Shown: positions 45,341 through 57,442, numbered from the stretch's first letter. The stretch is 64,000 nt of DNA from Geosiphon pyriformis (GCA_016748015.1 JAAOMT010000384.1:119503-183502); one strand, 5' to 3'. A program made the numbers and translations. Notes: generated by a model from the sequence alone, not told the origin.

Positions 45341-47654
45341 TTGAAAGTACACTTTATTATTATAACAAACTTCAAAGTGTCTAACAATGACACTAATAGC
45401 AAAGTAACAATAGTCATAAACAGAAGTACTAGCAAAAATACCACTAAGTATAAAGACCAAGTAGAAAGAAATTTTACTGTCAATACAGAGAAAGAAGAAA
45501 ATAACACAATCATATCAAACCAAATACTGGTTAAAAATACAAGACCTATAACATCTCCATTTAGATTTGAACATAGCAGTGGAACAATTGAAAATGTAAA
45601 CACAAGCAGTAGAGACAACACACCCTTTAGAATTGCTAATACTTTAAAAAAAACAACTCTACATCAAAGAGTAGCTGATTTTTCTCTACTAACAGACAAC
45701 AGACTAGAAGAAAAGCCCAATAAAAAATACAGACACTTAGAAAAAATAAGTGTAAAAGGCCTAATGGAGAAATTTAACCAGGTCATTGGAGAGAAATTTA
45801 CTGACAAAACAACAGACCAAACCAGCAATTTGTTTTGCAACCAATATTTAACAAAGGAGGAAACAGTAATAAGTTTCAAATGACAGCTTGGACTGGTAAA
45901 AAAGGGGCATTAAAGTCCCTAAAAAAATTGAATAGACCATCTAAATTGTCTAGTGAAGAGATTAAAAGAGCAGCACAGATTGAAGCAGCTCTAAGAAAAT
46001 GCAATTCTGAGATTTTGGACAAGATCAACAAAAAAAAGCTGCAAAGAAATTTGATGAACAAATAAACAATCTATTTGAAATGAACAAAGATATTGCCGAT
46101 TTGAAAGGAACTGCAGAGGACATAGAAAACTCTGAATTGAATCTATCAAGCAGAATGCCAAGCCCAAGCCCCAGCCAAAAGAATAGCAAAGTATTTGAGA
46201 AAAATGCCATGTCTATAGAAACAAATTAAGAAGAAGAGTGGAAAACTGTTGTTTATGGTGCCAAAAGACATGTTCTGTTCATACAGATATTGAATATACC
46301 AGAAAAAAACATGGGAAAGAAGGTGGGGTAGATTTACAACCTGTTGGGGAATGTTAGTTACTTTTTGGGAGCTGTAATGATAAGAAACTAAGAAATCAGA
46401 ATAGACTTTTCCCAAATTGCTAGAAGAGATCAAGTTAGAAAAATCCTAGCAGATGTGGAAATTGAGTTATTTTTGATGGTAACTGATGGCATTGCCAACC
46501 AAATGGCTGGTCAAAAGAAGGTTCTAGTTAGAGATATCCCTTTGGGTATTTCCAATAGAGAAGTTGAAGCTGCTTTGAAAAAATTTGGGGAGGTTAAAAA
46601 AGTTCAAATTAAAGTGGCTGGAAAATGGCAGTCAGCAGTAGTTGAATTCAACAATTAAAAGGAGACAACCAGAGCTGTGGACTAATGATCAACCCTAATC
46701 AAGAAAAATGCAGTTAGAATTTATTCAATAATAGGTATCCAAAAGATCATTGAGCAGAGAAAAACCTGAGAAGCTGAGCTTGTTAGCCTACCACAGAACT
46801 GTACTGTACACTATCTGAATAATACTCTGGATTAAATCAAAGCCCGATCTTGCTTTATTCCAAGAACTAGTAGAAACTACACTAGAATGAAATGTGCTTA
46901 TATAGGGTTTGATAGTGAAAACAGCCACCATAATGCTACCAGTAAGTCTTTGGTGATTGGAAACACTTTGGTTTACTGAGTGTCTACTGAAGCTAAAAAG
47001 TGTCATTTTTGTTATCAGATAGGACACTTGGTCTCAAAGTGCCTTACTCTACTTAAGAAAAAAGAGAGAAATACCAAAAAAGTTACCAACAACATACAAT
47101 TGGCCAAATTGTATGTTAAAAAAAATATACCCGAGGAACACATTAAGGCCTTTGGAGGAAGATCATATGCTGAAATGGCAGCACTAAACCCATCTAGTAA
47201 CAGAAACAATGCAAACTCAAGTGGGTCTCAAAAAGCTGGCTTACAAGTGAACAACAAAGAAGGCCAACAGAAAAAAGAAACAGATCAGCCATAGAGGTTT
47301 GAAATTGATGAATTGAGACAATAGGTAAATGAAATGGCTAAACTACTAAATACTGTGGCTTTAAAGCTTGGAGTAACAGTGAAAAAGAAAGATAAAGGCA
47401 AAGTGGTAAATCAACCACCATGTCATATATCAGAAGAAAAGAAAAAAGAGGATAATAAAAAGGCAAAACTATATATGTCTTCCAAACATACCTCAGAAAA
47501 GAAAAAAGAGGCATACAACCTAGAGAAAAAAATCAATGATATTAAAAAGGCCCTGGAATTTATTATGATACTGCTAAAACAAGTGAAAAAACAGGGTAAC
47601 TGGAATGAAGCTACAGCTGGAAAATCTAAATCTATGGAAACAGATGATGTATAG
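45341..47654 (+). pseudogene. LINE-C ORF1 (RRM-like and CCHC protein)
   Basis: Three blocks. 45341-46230: Asn/Lys/Thr-rich N-terminus with helical parts (LSSEEIKRAAQIEAALRKCN). 46455-46658: RRM-like, KKVLVRDIPLGISNREVEA then FGEVKKVQIKVAGKWQSAV, closely parallel to LINE-B (GMWQKAI). 46980-47294: CCHC knuckle CHFCYQIGHLVSKC (about 47001-47042) then YAEMAALN. 47334-47654: charged coiled-coil-like tail (EKKINDIKKALEFIMILLK). Frameshifts near 45870 and stops elsewhere. The final TAG (47652) overlaps possible ORF2 ATGs at 47644 and 47647. Confidence 0.72.
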
Positions 47655-47682
47655 TACATCCAACTTCAATTTAGAACAGAAC

Positions 47683-47862
47683 ATGGCCAATAATAATACC
47701 TGGAAAATAGAAACTATTAATGTTAGGGAACTTAACAATCTTGGCAAAGCTGAGAAAATACTACAATGGATTAAAGACAAACAGTTTAATTTTGTGGTTA
47801 TTGCAGAAACTAAACTGACTGCACTCAAAGAAAAAAGGGTGTTTTTTGGTACTGAAGAATAT
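47683..47862 (+). pseudogene. LINE-C ORF2, start of endonuclease
   Basis: Begins near ATG 47683; the segment WKIETINVRELNN is the EEP opening and FVVIAETKLT contains the catalytic Glu. The frame runs into the GypN3 LTR at 47863. The missing part resumes at 55594. Confidence 0.72.
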
Positions 47863-47949
47863 TGTTACAGTTGAGACCTATACTTTTTATTAATTATCAC
47901 ATGTATTAGCCACTGATGTCATATGATTAGCCACACTATTTTTAGAAAG

Positions 47950-48069
47950 TGATCATTGATCTGATCAATGACCTGACTGTTGACCTGACTGTTGATCTGA
48001 TTATTAACCTGATCAATGACCTGATCAATGACCTGATCATTGACCTGATCATTGACCTAATCATTGACC
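47950..48069. repeat. 12 bp array, 10 units (GypN3 5' LTR)
   Basis: In element direction the units read tgatcaatgacc or tgatcattgacc. Exactly 120 bp, versus 72 bp (6 units) in the 3' LTR. Confidence 0.95.
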
Positions 48070-48080
48070 ACTTTTAATAG

Positions 48081-48090
48081 CTATATAAGC
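48081..48090 (+). promoter_or_regulatory. TATA box of GypN3 5' LTR
   Basis: ctatataagc, 12 bp after the array. Conserved in all GypN LTRs. Confidence 0.65.
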
Positions 48091-48644
48091 AATGAATCTT
48101 TTAGCTGTAAAAAAGCATATAATAACAAGCATCTGAATAATCAAGAATAAATAAAATAACAACTTTTATCTCAATTCTTCTCTTATCACTAATTTCCCTT
48201 TCCCTACCTTCAAGTATCTGAACATCTTAAAGATAAAAAATTACTTGTTGGCCTTTTCCTGACATATATAATTGTAGCATTTAAAGATTATTTGAATAAA
48301 CATGACTGAAAAGCACAAGTTGATATCTGATATTGAATTCTAAGAGTGCCAATATGAGGCATAGAATTATACCAGTGGTGATCAATTGTTGACAGTACAG
48401 ACTATCTCTTTACCTTCAGATTCCCCAGTTACTTTTGAAAAGAATAGCGACTGAGATATTTTATGAGACTGATCTCGCACATTGAATCCATACTCATTCA
48501 ATTCACTTTTTAAAGTTGAATTCCTCTTTGATTATTTCTATCACCTTATAATCCTGTTCTCTCTTACTATCTGTTAGCTTGTTACTCCAACCCGTAACAG
48601 GTGCTTCCTGTGAGGTTGTCAAAATTTACTTATTTCCTCATTGT

Positions 48645-50188
48645 ATGGGTGATTATTCATACTTGTCACAGCAATCAGAAAAACACTTTGCAACACACAA
48701 CAGAAACGATCTAGAGTTTATTGAACTCAATCCTCTGCCCTCCTGCTTGATCTGTTTCCCTGTTAAAAAACAATCCAGTAGACAATTTCAAGACTTTTGG
48801 AACTGGTTCCTGAATAAGCATTCAGCTGAAATCTACATAGCTTATACTATTACTTTAATCAAGCTTATTTTGAAGACAATTTTGAAGAAAGAAATACCAG
48901 TATCAATCAGCTCTTATACTCCACAATCTTTGAACAACAGCCCCCTGATTTCGAATATCTGAATCACCAAATCTATATTTGGATTGCTGCTCACCAACTA
49001 GTTGAAAACCCCTTTGAAACAGAAGAAAAAAGTTACCAAACTGCCCTTATTTTTGATATTTTCTTAAGTAAATCAGAGCACTCTACACAAACAGTAACTC
49101 CTAAACCAATGGCCCAAGATCCAATGCAAGCAAACATCCTGGCTGCCCTCCAAGATATACAAACTGCTTTGGGACAAAGAAACAACACTCCACTACCATT
49201 ATTCAGAAGCAATGCACAAGATCCAATTAAATGATTGGATGACTTTGAAAAAGCTACTACAGCCAACCAATACAATAATAAGTACAAGTTTCAAATTGTT
49301 GGTGGCTACCTCCAAGGCTCTCCTGCTACCTGGTTCTTACAGAAAACTGATGCTAATGCCCATTAAAGAATTATTAGATGGATGCCAGCAAATGCCAGAG
49401 AAAACAACACCTCTTTTACAACCCAGTTTGAAAACAAGTTTAGAACCCCAATCTTGATATCCAAGTGGCACATGGAATTAGAAAGAAGAACTCAAGGCCC
49501 TGGTAAAATTGTAACTGAATATGCTAAAGCAATCAGAAAGTTAATCAAGTGTATAGACTCTGAAAGAAATTGGACAGAAGAGCAAAAAATTCATTCCTTT
49601 ACAAAAGGATTGAGAACCAATTTATCTTATGCTCTTTGGCCTCTCTTGGCCCTGAAAAACAACCCTACAATGGACATGGCCATTGAACTTGCCCAACAAA
49701 TTGAAGACAACCAAAGAATACATTTGGGATCTACACTTCTAGTTCTTGCTCCTGTTATGGCTCCTGCCCCTTAAATGGCTGCTGCTTTTTTTGCTGCCCA
49801 AACTCAAGATCCAAATAAACAATTAATTAATAGACTCACAGCCAATCTTGCCCGGTTATTAGAACCTTTGGCACAAGCAGTTAGAGATAACCAACAACCA
49901 CAAAGACCCAGATATGAACCACGTTTTAATCAGCCCCAACAACCTCCTTATTAAAGACAGCAAAATTGTGGTCCTCCTGTATATTATAAATGTGGATTAA
50001 CTGGACATTTTTCAAGAGATTGCAACAATCTTTCTTTACCTCCTCCAGTCCCCAAAAATAATGACAATTAAAACAATAGACTCATCAACAATAATACTCC
50101 CAATCAAAGACCCAACCATGCCAACATCAATTTCTTTGGAGAGGATTTTCTAGTTGAAGCCACTGTTTATCAGCCTTTAAATTGGTAG
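48645..50188 (+). pseudogene. GypN3 gag
   Basis: ATG at 48645 (MGDYSYLSQQ), 46 bases after the LTR. The N-terminal region is intact to about 48850, then a one-base slip shifts the frame. Core: GYLQGSPATWF (about 49300), RTQGPGKIVTEYAKAIRKL (about 49485), ALWPLLALKN. The knuckle reads YYKCGLTGHFSRDC (about 49981-50022), first Cys changed to Tyr. Stops include TGA at about 49232 and TAA at about 49772 and 49952. Gag stop TAG 50186-50188. Confidence 0.87.
50176..50182 (+). promoter_or_regulatory. -1 frameshift slippery site at GypN3 gag/pol junction
   Basis: Gag frame CCT TTA AAT TGG TAG: the heptamer T TTA AAT sits four bases before the stop. Backing up one base gives TTT AAA TTG GTA, which is the protease frame, open from here to 51000. 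Confidence 0.82.
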
Positions 50189-52908
50189 GTGCATCTCCAA
50201 AGAATGAGAGTGCAAGCCAACCAGAAGAAAACCCTTTTTTTACTTTTAACTTAACTGATAATAACCATAACATAGATGAATTAACAATCAACACTTCTGA
50301 ATCAACCAGAAAAAAGAAGAAAGCCAAGGTTGATTTCATTCTAGATCCCAACAAAGCCTCAACTTCCACTGCTGATAACAATGAGCCACCAAAAGCCAAA
50401 GTTTTTAAGAACCCTCCAAAGTTAAAACCCCCAGAAATTGTACAAAAATCTGGATCCTATTCTGTTGTCAAAAATCTCATAGAAATCCCAACACACATTA
50501 CCTTTGGCCAGTTAATAACCCATCTACAGTTCAAAAAAGATCTCTGCAAATCTCTAATTTCCAAAAAGAAAACACCAAAGACCAATAAACACTCTTGCCA
50601 AGCTGAACTTGCTGACAACAGCAATGTTACTCCTCTAATTTGCAAAGCACAAGTGGCTGGTTACTTCATTGACTTGATTCTAGACAGTGGATCATCTGTT
50701 AGTGTAATTGCCAAACACTTCCTTAAAGCAATTGGCAGAAAAATTGATGAGCCTTTCACCCAATCAATAACCAATGTACATAATGACAAGAAGAAAGGTC
50801 TGGGCATTGCCAAAGCTATTCCTGTTTGCATCAATGGCATCAGTATTGAAACTGACATGGAAGTTTCTGAAGTTAAAGAATACACCATTATTGTTGGCAA
50901 TGAGTGGCTCAAGAAAGCAAAAGCCTTACTTGACTATGAACTTTGTGAGCTAACTATAAGATGTGGTGAAAAACCCATTGTGGTTAAATGTCATCCTTGA
51001 ACAACTTCTCCAGCAACCAAACAAAATCAAGAAGATGAGCAATTAGAGGAATCAGATGATAAAAAAAGTAATGAAAAAGATGAACAAGATGAACAAGAAG
51101 AAACTGCTGAACTCGCCTACACCACTTTCACCAGCAATGGCAAGCCACTAAACAATGTTAAAGCTGATAGAGAGGGAATCATTGTAAATGGCAAGCTGAT
51201 CTGCTGGCCTTACTATGATATTCTAAGAAGAATCTTTGACCAAAAGCCTGGCAAGAAAGCCAAATACAGTTATTGGTGACATGGCCCTTGTGCCCGGTGC
51301 TGGTGCAATAAACCTTTGTATTCTCCAAGTGATGAATGCAAATCATGCCTAATCTATTACAAAAATTGGGAACCAATTAGCCTAATACCAAGAGATGAAT
51401 TAAAAGAAGTACAGAAGTCCTTTAAAAATGAACCACCTGAGATCCAATCATTAGTAGTAAAACAAAGAGAACCCTCCCTAGAAGAAAGAAAGATAGACAT
51501 TAAAAATTTGTTGACAAGAAACAATTCAGTTATCTCAAAAGAAGGTGATACCCCAGGATGAACCCATGTGATACAACACACTATCACCACTAGAGAAACT
51601 CACTCCATCTATTTGAAGCTTTACCAATCCAATTGCTGAAATGATGAGTTCATCAAGAAAAAAATAAACTGGATGAAAGAACTTGGATTCATACAAAAAA
51701 CCAAGAGTGAATGGGCTTTTCCAGTTGTAGTGATATTCAAGAAAGGTGGAACTCTATGCTTCTGTGTTGACTACCGCCAATTAAATGCCATTACTGAAAG
51801 AGACATGTACCTACTTCCCAAGATTGATGCAATGCTGGACCAATTCAAAGATGCTGCTTTCTTTTCAATTATTGATCTAACTGCTGGATTCTGGCAAGTA
51901 GAGATGAATCCAGAAAGCCGGAAGAAAACCATCTTCATCACCAAGTATGGCATCTATAAATTCACAGTCATGCCTTTTGGTCTCACCAATGCCCCTCCCA
52001 TTTTTCAACACTTAATGGATAAAGTATTTGAATCAGTGAAAGAAAACTTTGTTCTGGTCTATCTGAACAATATAATGGTGTACTCAAAAACCTGGGATGA
52101 ACACCTTGAACATTTGCAAAAAGTTTTTGATCTTCTCAGAAATGCAGGTCTCAAGATTAACCCAATCAAATCTTTCTTTGGAAGACAATCCATCCAATTT
52201 TTTGGCCATCTTATTATAAAAGATGGAATCTTCCCTGATCCAGCCAAAGTAGAAAAAGTTCAGAACATAAAACAACCAATGAATGTTCATGAGTTATATT
52301 TTTTCCTTGGTTTGGCCTCCTATTATCGCAAATTTGTTAAGAATTTCTCCAAAATTGCCTCTCCACTCAATCAGCTACTTAGAAAAAATGTCAACTACCA
52401 TTGGGGCACACATCAACAGAAAGCATTTGAAACCCTCAAAGAAAAATTGGTTACAGAATCTATTCTCAAGCAATCTGATCTGGATCAATCTTTCATCCTT
52501 TACACTGATGCATTTGGCTATGGACTTGGTGCTGTTCTCTTACAAAAAGATGAAGATGGCAGGGAACATGCAATAGCCTATGCCAGTAGAACCCTTACAC
52601 CAGCAGAAAAAAACTATTCAATTATTGAGCAGAAATACTTAGCAATAGTTTTGGCTACCAGCTACTGAGATAAGTATCTCTTTGGTGTGAAGTTTTTGGT
52701 GGTAACAGATCACCAAGCTTTGGTTTGGCTGCGCAACAAGAAAAGACTAGAACATAAACGGATAGCCCACTGGATACTCTACTTAGACGAATTCAACTAT
52801 GACATTCAACATCGCAAAGGAGCACATCATCAAAACACCGATGCTCTCTTTAGACTTATTATTCAGTGACAGTACAACTACTTCAAACCAAACCAACCTA
52901 ATTATTAG
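50179..52908 (+). pseudogene. GypN3 protease, RT and RNase H
   Basis: One frame from the slippery site to TAG 52906-52908. Protease: LILDSGSSVSVIAK (about 50680) intact, followed by IIVGNEWLKKAKALLDYE. Then an acidic spacer, a Cys cluster (CARCWC with CKSC, about 51289-51350), and RT with LCFCVDYRQLNAI, FFSIIDLTAGFWQVEM and VMPFGLTNAPPIFQ. The catalytic box is YLNN, both Asp changed to Asn. RNase H: LYTDAFGYGLGAVLLQ (about 52500). Stops at 50998, 51278, 51559, 51637, 52666 and 52867 are all TGA, most at Trp positions of the other copies. Confidence 0.92.
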
Positions 52909-52934
52909 TAATTCTCTCACAACCAAACTTGATA

Positions 52935-54237
52935 ATGGACTTGGACAACTACTATGTCTTAATAGAATTTTTGGGTAAAGAACAATACCCACCAGAATAC
53001 AATTGACAGCAAAGAGAACATTTGCACAAACAATCAAATTTCTATTTAATCTACCAGAACCAACTATACAAAAGAAACAGAAAAGATCCTGACTGCCCCC
53101 AGAGAGTCATAAAATTTGAAAAAAGAGAAATTGTGATATATAACATGCATACTGATCCATTAGCTGGACACTTTGGAAAAACAAAAACAATTCAGAAAAC
53201 TTTAGCTCACTATTATTGGCCTATCTTGGGAAAAAACATTGTTGAGTACATTAAAACCTGTAATATCTGCCAAAGAAGAAAAAAACCCAATAGAAAAGAA
53301 GATATCCATCCAATCTCTGTTGGCCAACCATTTGACAGAATTGGTATAGATGTTGTTGGACCCTTAACAATAACCCTTGATGGCAACAGATATATTATCA
53401 CAGCTACTGACTATTTTATAAAGTGGGTAGAAGCAAGAGCCACTTCAGACCAAACAGCAGTTTCAATAGCCAATTTCATTTATGAAGATATCATCTGCCA
53501 TCATGGCTGCCCCAGAGAACTTTTATCTGATAGAGGAAAAGCTTTTCTCAGTACACTGGTTGAAGAACTTTGTAAAAAAATGGGAATACATTACAAACTT
53601 TCCTCCTCTTATCACCTCCAAACAAATAACCTAGTGGAATGTTTTAATAAAACACTATGTGAAACTCTAGCCAAAACAAGTGAAGAAACAAACTTATGGG
53701 ACAAAGTACTGCCTTCAGCTTTGTTTGCTTATAGAACTGTGAATCATGACATAACAAGTTATAAACCTTTTTATCTGTTCTATAGATGCATGACAACACT
53801 ACTAATAGAAACTGACATTGAGACAATATCCTTTGAAGAGATCACAATAGCAAATTACAAAGACATTTTGCAAAAAAGACTTGATACCATTCTTGATTCA
53901 TTGGTAGAAGCACAAATAGTTGCTTTTAAAAAGATAAAACAGTTTCAAGAAAAGCTTAAAAAGAAGAAAACTTTTTTTAAGTATTGGTGACTTGGTATTA
54001 GAATACCATTTAGACAGAGACAATGTCTGTGGTGATAAATTCTCTAGCCAGTGGAAAGGACCCTTTATAGTCAACAAAGTTTTGAACAATGATTCTTATA
54101 TTCTTCAAGATCAATCTGGAACAATCTTTAATAATCGACCTGTTTATGGCACGTGACTCAAGAAATATCACAAACGACCTAATTGGTTGTCTGTTGTGGT
54201 AATACCAACTCAAATGATCAACAAAAATCAAATATAA
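52935..54237 (+). pseudogene. GypN3 integrase
   Basis: ATG at 52935 (MDLDNYYVLIEFLGKEQYP), 27 bases after the RNase H stop and in the -1 frame relative to it. Zinc region: MHTDPLAGHFGK and CNICQRRKK. Core: IGIDVVGPL, LLSDRGKAF, NNLVECFN, so D, D and E are all present. GPF-like domain: GPFIVNKVLNNDSYIL. Stop at 53007 (TGA), a frameshift near 53975, and TGA for Arg (CGA in GypN1) at about 54155. Apart from these it is the best-kept integrase here. Confidence 0.9.
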
Positions 54238-54278
54238 ATAAATGCATCATTCCCAAAACAGAGGTATCTTCAATCGAC

Positions 54279-54935
54279 ATGAACAATTATTTTCTGGATC
54301 AAAACATTCAAAATGCCTTCTATACTCTCCATGAGTATTGAATTAAAAACTATCCAAATACTACTTTGACCATTGGAAAACAGACCACCATAACTGATAA
54401 CAGTGGAACACATACTGTTATTAGACCAAAGAAAACAACTACCAGAAGAGAAAGAATTGATAGCAAAATGGATAAATATCTGCTAGAAAGTATAACAGCA
54501 GCAATATTTGTATCTTCCATCACACTTGGAAAAACAATTAAAGAAATCTTACCCATAAACAAAAACTTGTCATATGAAAGACAACTAGAGCTCTATGGTT
54601 GCCTTGGTGAAATCATAAATGACATAAAGCTCATGAAGAAAACAATTTCAGAGATACAGGCAGAAATTTTGGGCATTATACGATTAGATGTTTCAAGAGT
54701 TTTAACCATTGCTAGAAGAGCCAAAACTCTAATACAAAGATTTAGTCTCTTGGATACAAAACTTATTTCACCTCAAGTATTATACACTTTATTTACAAAA
54801 GACTTCAATAAATTAGTTAGCTTTGAGTTAGATAAAACTCTTCAAATAGATTACACTATAAATAGCTTAATTTTATCAGAGCTCAATCTCTTTAGAGAGG
54901 ATGATGTTATGGTTGAGATCTATACTTCTTATTAA
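54279..54935 (+). pseudogene. GypN3 ORF3, one internal stop
   Basis: Same 218-codon length as the intact GypN1 copy. ATG 54279 (MNNYFLDQNIQNAF), TAA at 54933 inside the 3' LTR. A single TGA (about 54339) stands where GypN1 has Trp in HEYWIKNYP. All other features (PKKTTTRRE, hydrophobic SITAAIFVSS, helical C-terminus) are kept. Low divergence compared with neighbouring pol suggests constraint or recent origin. Confidence 0.75.
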
Positions 54936-55593
54936 TTATCACATGTATTAGTTACTGATGTCATATGATTAGCCACACTATTTTTAGAAAGTAATCATTG
55001 ATCTGATCAATGACCTGACTATTGACCTGACCATTGACCTGATCATTGACTTAATCATTGACCACTTTTGACAGCTATATAAGCAATAAATCTTTTAGCT
55101 GTAGAAAAGCATGTAATAACAAGCATTTGAATAATCAAGAATAAATAAAATAACAACTTTTATCTCAATCTTTCTCTTATTGCTAATTTCTCTTTCCCTA
55201 TCTTCAAGTATTTGAACATTTTAAAGATAAAAAATTACTTGTTGGCCTTTTTCTAACATATATAATTGTAGCATTTGAAAATTATTTGAATAAATGTGAC
55301 TGAAAAGCACAAGTTGATACCTAATATTGAATTCTAAGAGCGCCAATGTAAGGCATAGAATTATACCAGTGGTGATCAATTGTTAACAATATGAACTATC
55401 TCTCTATTTTCAGATTCCCCAGTTACTTTTAAAAAGAATAGTGACTGAGATATTTTATGAAACTGATCTCGCACATTGAATCCATACTCATTCAATTCAC
55501 TCTTTAAAGTTGAATTCTTCTTTGATTATTTCTATTACTCTACAATCCTGTTCTCTCTTGCTATCTGTTAGCTTGTTATTCCAACCTGTAACA
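54905..55593 (+). repeat. GypN3 3' LTR (689 bp)
   Basis: TGTTATGG to CCTGTAACA, preceded by the polypurine tract agagaggatga. Array of 6 units at 54992-55063. Confidence 0.93.
54992..55063. repeat. 12 bp array, 6 units (GypN3 3' LTR)
   Basis: 72 bp, exactly four units fewer than the 5' LTR of the same element. Confidence 0.95.
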
Positions 55594-57301
55594 ATATTAT
55601 GCCTTTTGGGAATCAAGCACTAAGAAACAAATGGAAATTGGAGTGGGGCATACTGGTTAAAAAATGTTAGACTTACCATGTAGAAGTAATCAGAGATTAC
55701 CAGGAGAGACTATTGCATCTGGTACTGAGATTCAGGGGTAAAATAAGTGTACACATAGTTGTGTTGTACATGCCTGCATCAAAATCACCTACTGAAAAAG
55801 TGGTTGCAAAAGAGATCAAAAAGTTTTTAGCAGACATTGTGCAAAACAAAGAAATTATTATAGTGGCAGGTAATTTAAATAAAAATCTGGCATCTAAATC
55901 ACTTAAAAAAACAATTGCCACAAACAAAGAAAAAAAATATCCCACTGCAACATTGCTGCAACAGATGAATCTAATAGATATATATAGAATGTATGCAATA
56001 AATAATCCAGATAATACATGGACATCAAATGGAGTACAAAAGATATTGGATTATGTGTTTACTAATATTAATACAGTCTCACTGGTCACAAATATTGGGG
56101 TAATTAATGTTAATGAATTATTTAGCACTGATTACAAAGCAGTGGTAACAATCATTCAATCTGATAGAATCTTGGCAGGCACTAAAAAATCTAAATCTGG
56201 AAGAAAGAAGTATAGCACAACTATAATTGATGTTAAAAAGGCATTTGGAGTCCAATGGAAGATCTATGCTAGAAAAACTAATTGACTAACAGATGAAGCA
56301 TAAAGAAAATTGATAGATAACAGCAATAATAATCTAAACCAGATGTGGCTTACAATCAAAGAGACTGTGTTACAAGCTGCTGAATGCCTACTAAAAAAGA
56401 AAATGGGAGTCTGATCTTTACACACAAAGAAAAAATGCAAGGATTACAAGCTTGTTAAGATTGTCATTGATATAATCAAACAAATAAGAGTAAACAATGC
56501 AGATATGTATGATAACAATATTATGCAGCTATTGGCCAAATAGAAACAATTGAAATCTGAGACAGTTAATACATATCTAATGACTCTCCCAAAAAATAAG
56601 CTTATTGTTGAATTACTAAGCATCAAAAAAGAATACAGATTTATACTGTATGCTAGGATCAGGTTACAACAACAAAAACAGATAATGAACAATATTATTA
56701 AAAGACAACAAAACTTTAAGCTAAGCAAAGGAGCAATGATCAAAAGCATTCTGAACAGAAAAAGACAAAGAATAGTACTAGACCATGTCATTAAAGAAGG
56801 CGAATTTATGATGATCCTGATAAAATCAAGAAGCTAGTAAACAAAAAAGCTCAAGGGTAGACTAGAACAAGAATTTTTGAACCTGAACTATGAAAAAGTT
56901 GGGAACACAGGTTTAAGTCAATTGAAAGCATCCCAAATCATGTCTTTGATGGAGTGATGGCTAAAATAACAATTGAGGAATTTGACCACACATTAAGCCA
57001 CACACCTTATAATAAAGCCCCTGGCCCATCAGGCATACAAACTGAACTTTGGAGAAAATCTGGGCCTAATACCAAGTCTAAATAGAAAAAATTGCTTAAT
57101 GCTTGCATAGAAGCAGCAAACATGCCTGAGGAGTGGAGAATAGCACAGGTCATACTAATTCCAAAGCCAAAAGAATAGAGTGGCAATATTGACATTACCA
57201 GGCTGATCACACTTATTGAAAGCACTAAAAAAATCTTAACAAAGATTTTAACTGCAAGAATATCAAAAGCATGTGAGTGGAAGAAACCAAAATCCTAGCA
57301 G
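55594..57301 (+). pseudogene. LINE-C ORF2, rest of endonuclease and start of RT
   Basis: Continues LINE-C after GypN3. Endonuclease: open 55713-56285 with VVLYMPASKSP, IIIVAGNLNKN (GDFN position, Asp to Asn) and a TDYKAVV segment at the SDH position. A helical linker follows (56550-56837). RT start: KAPGPSGIQTELWRKSG (about 57016-57066), EEWRIAQVILIPKP, TLIESTKKILTKILTARI (about 57208-57262). It ends at about 57301, where the ORF1-only copy iii begins. The catalytic RT box is not in the window. Confidence 0.75.
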
Positions 57302-57442
57302 AAAAACTCTTTCTCTCTTAAATTTCATGACCACAAATAAAGCTAAGAGTAAAAAAGTTGCAAACATTACTTTTCCTATAGTAACTAATAAAGTTTTAAC
57401 ATGAGAGAGTTTCTCTGTTATTGAAGCAGCTAGACAAAACAT
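57302..57442 (+). mobile_element. ORF1-only retroelement, copy iii (5' fragment)
   Basis: 141 bp whose sequence aactctttctctcttaaatt, then ATG and AAGAGTAAAAAAGTTGC, matches the 5' ends of copies i and ii. It reads MTTNKAKSKKVANIT-like sequence and the AARQN segment. Cut at 57442 by GypD2. It supports a fixed 5' end for the family. Confidence 0.75.

Larger units (their letters stand above)
45227..47862 (+). mobile_element. LINE-C, 5' part (interrupted by GypN3)
   Basis: Non-LTR element starting near 45250 (A-rich, then aaaacttttttctttctttg, like the other LINE 5' ends). It has ORF1 and the start of ORF2 up to 47862, continuing at 55594. It differs clearly from LINE-B in protein sequence and is more Lys/Asn-rich. 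It directly adjoins the GypN2 LTR. Confidence 0.8.
47863..48599 (+). repeat. GypN3 5' LTR (737 bp) and primer-site candidate
   Basis: TGTTACAG to CCCGTAACA. U3 holds a CRE-like tgatgtcat (about 47917), the 12 bp array and a TATA box; aataaata near 48146 could be the poly(A) signal. ggtgcttcctgtgagg directly after it is the primer-binding candidate. 48 bp longer than the 3' LTR. Confidence 0.93.
47863..55593 (+). mobile_element. GypN3: full-length Ty3/Gypsy element nested in LINE-C
   Basis: About 7.7 kb, plus strand, with perfect atat duplications (47859-47862 and 55594-55597). LTRs are 737 and 689 bp. Gag, protease-RT-RNase H, integrase and ORF3 in the same layout as GypN1. Best-kept pol of the three: protease DSG and integrase D, D, E are present, but RT has YLNN for YLDD. 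Confidence 0.94.
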
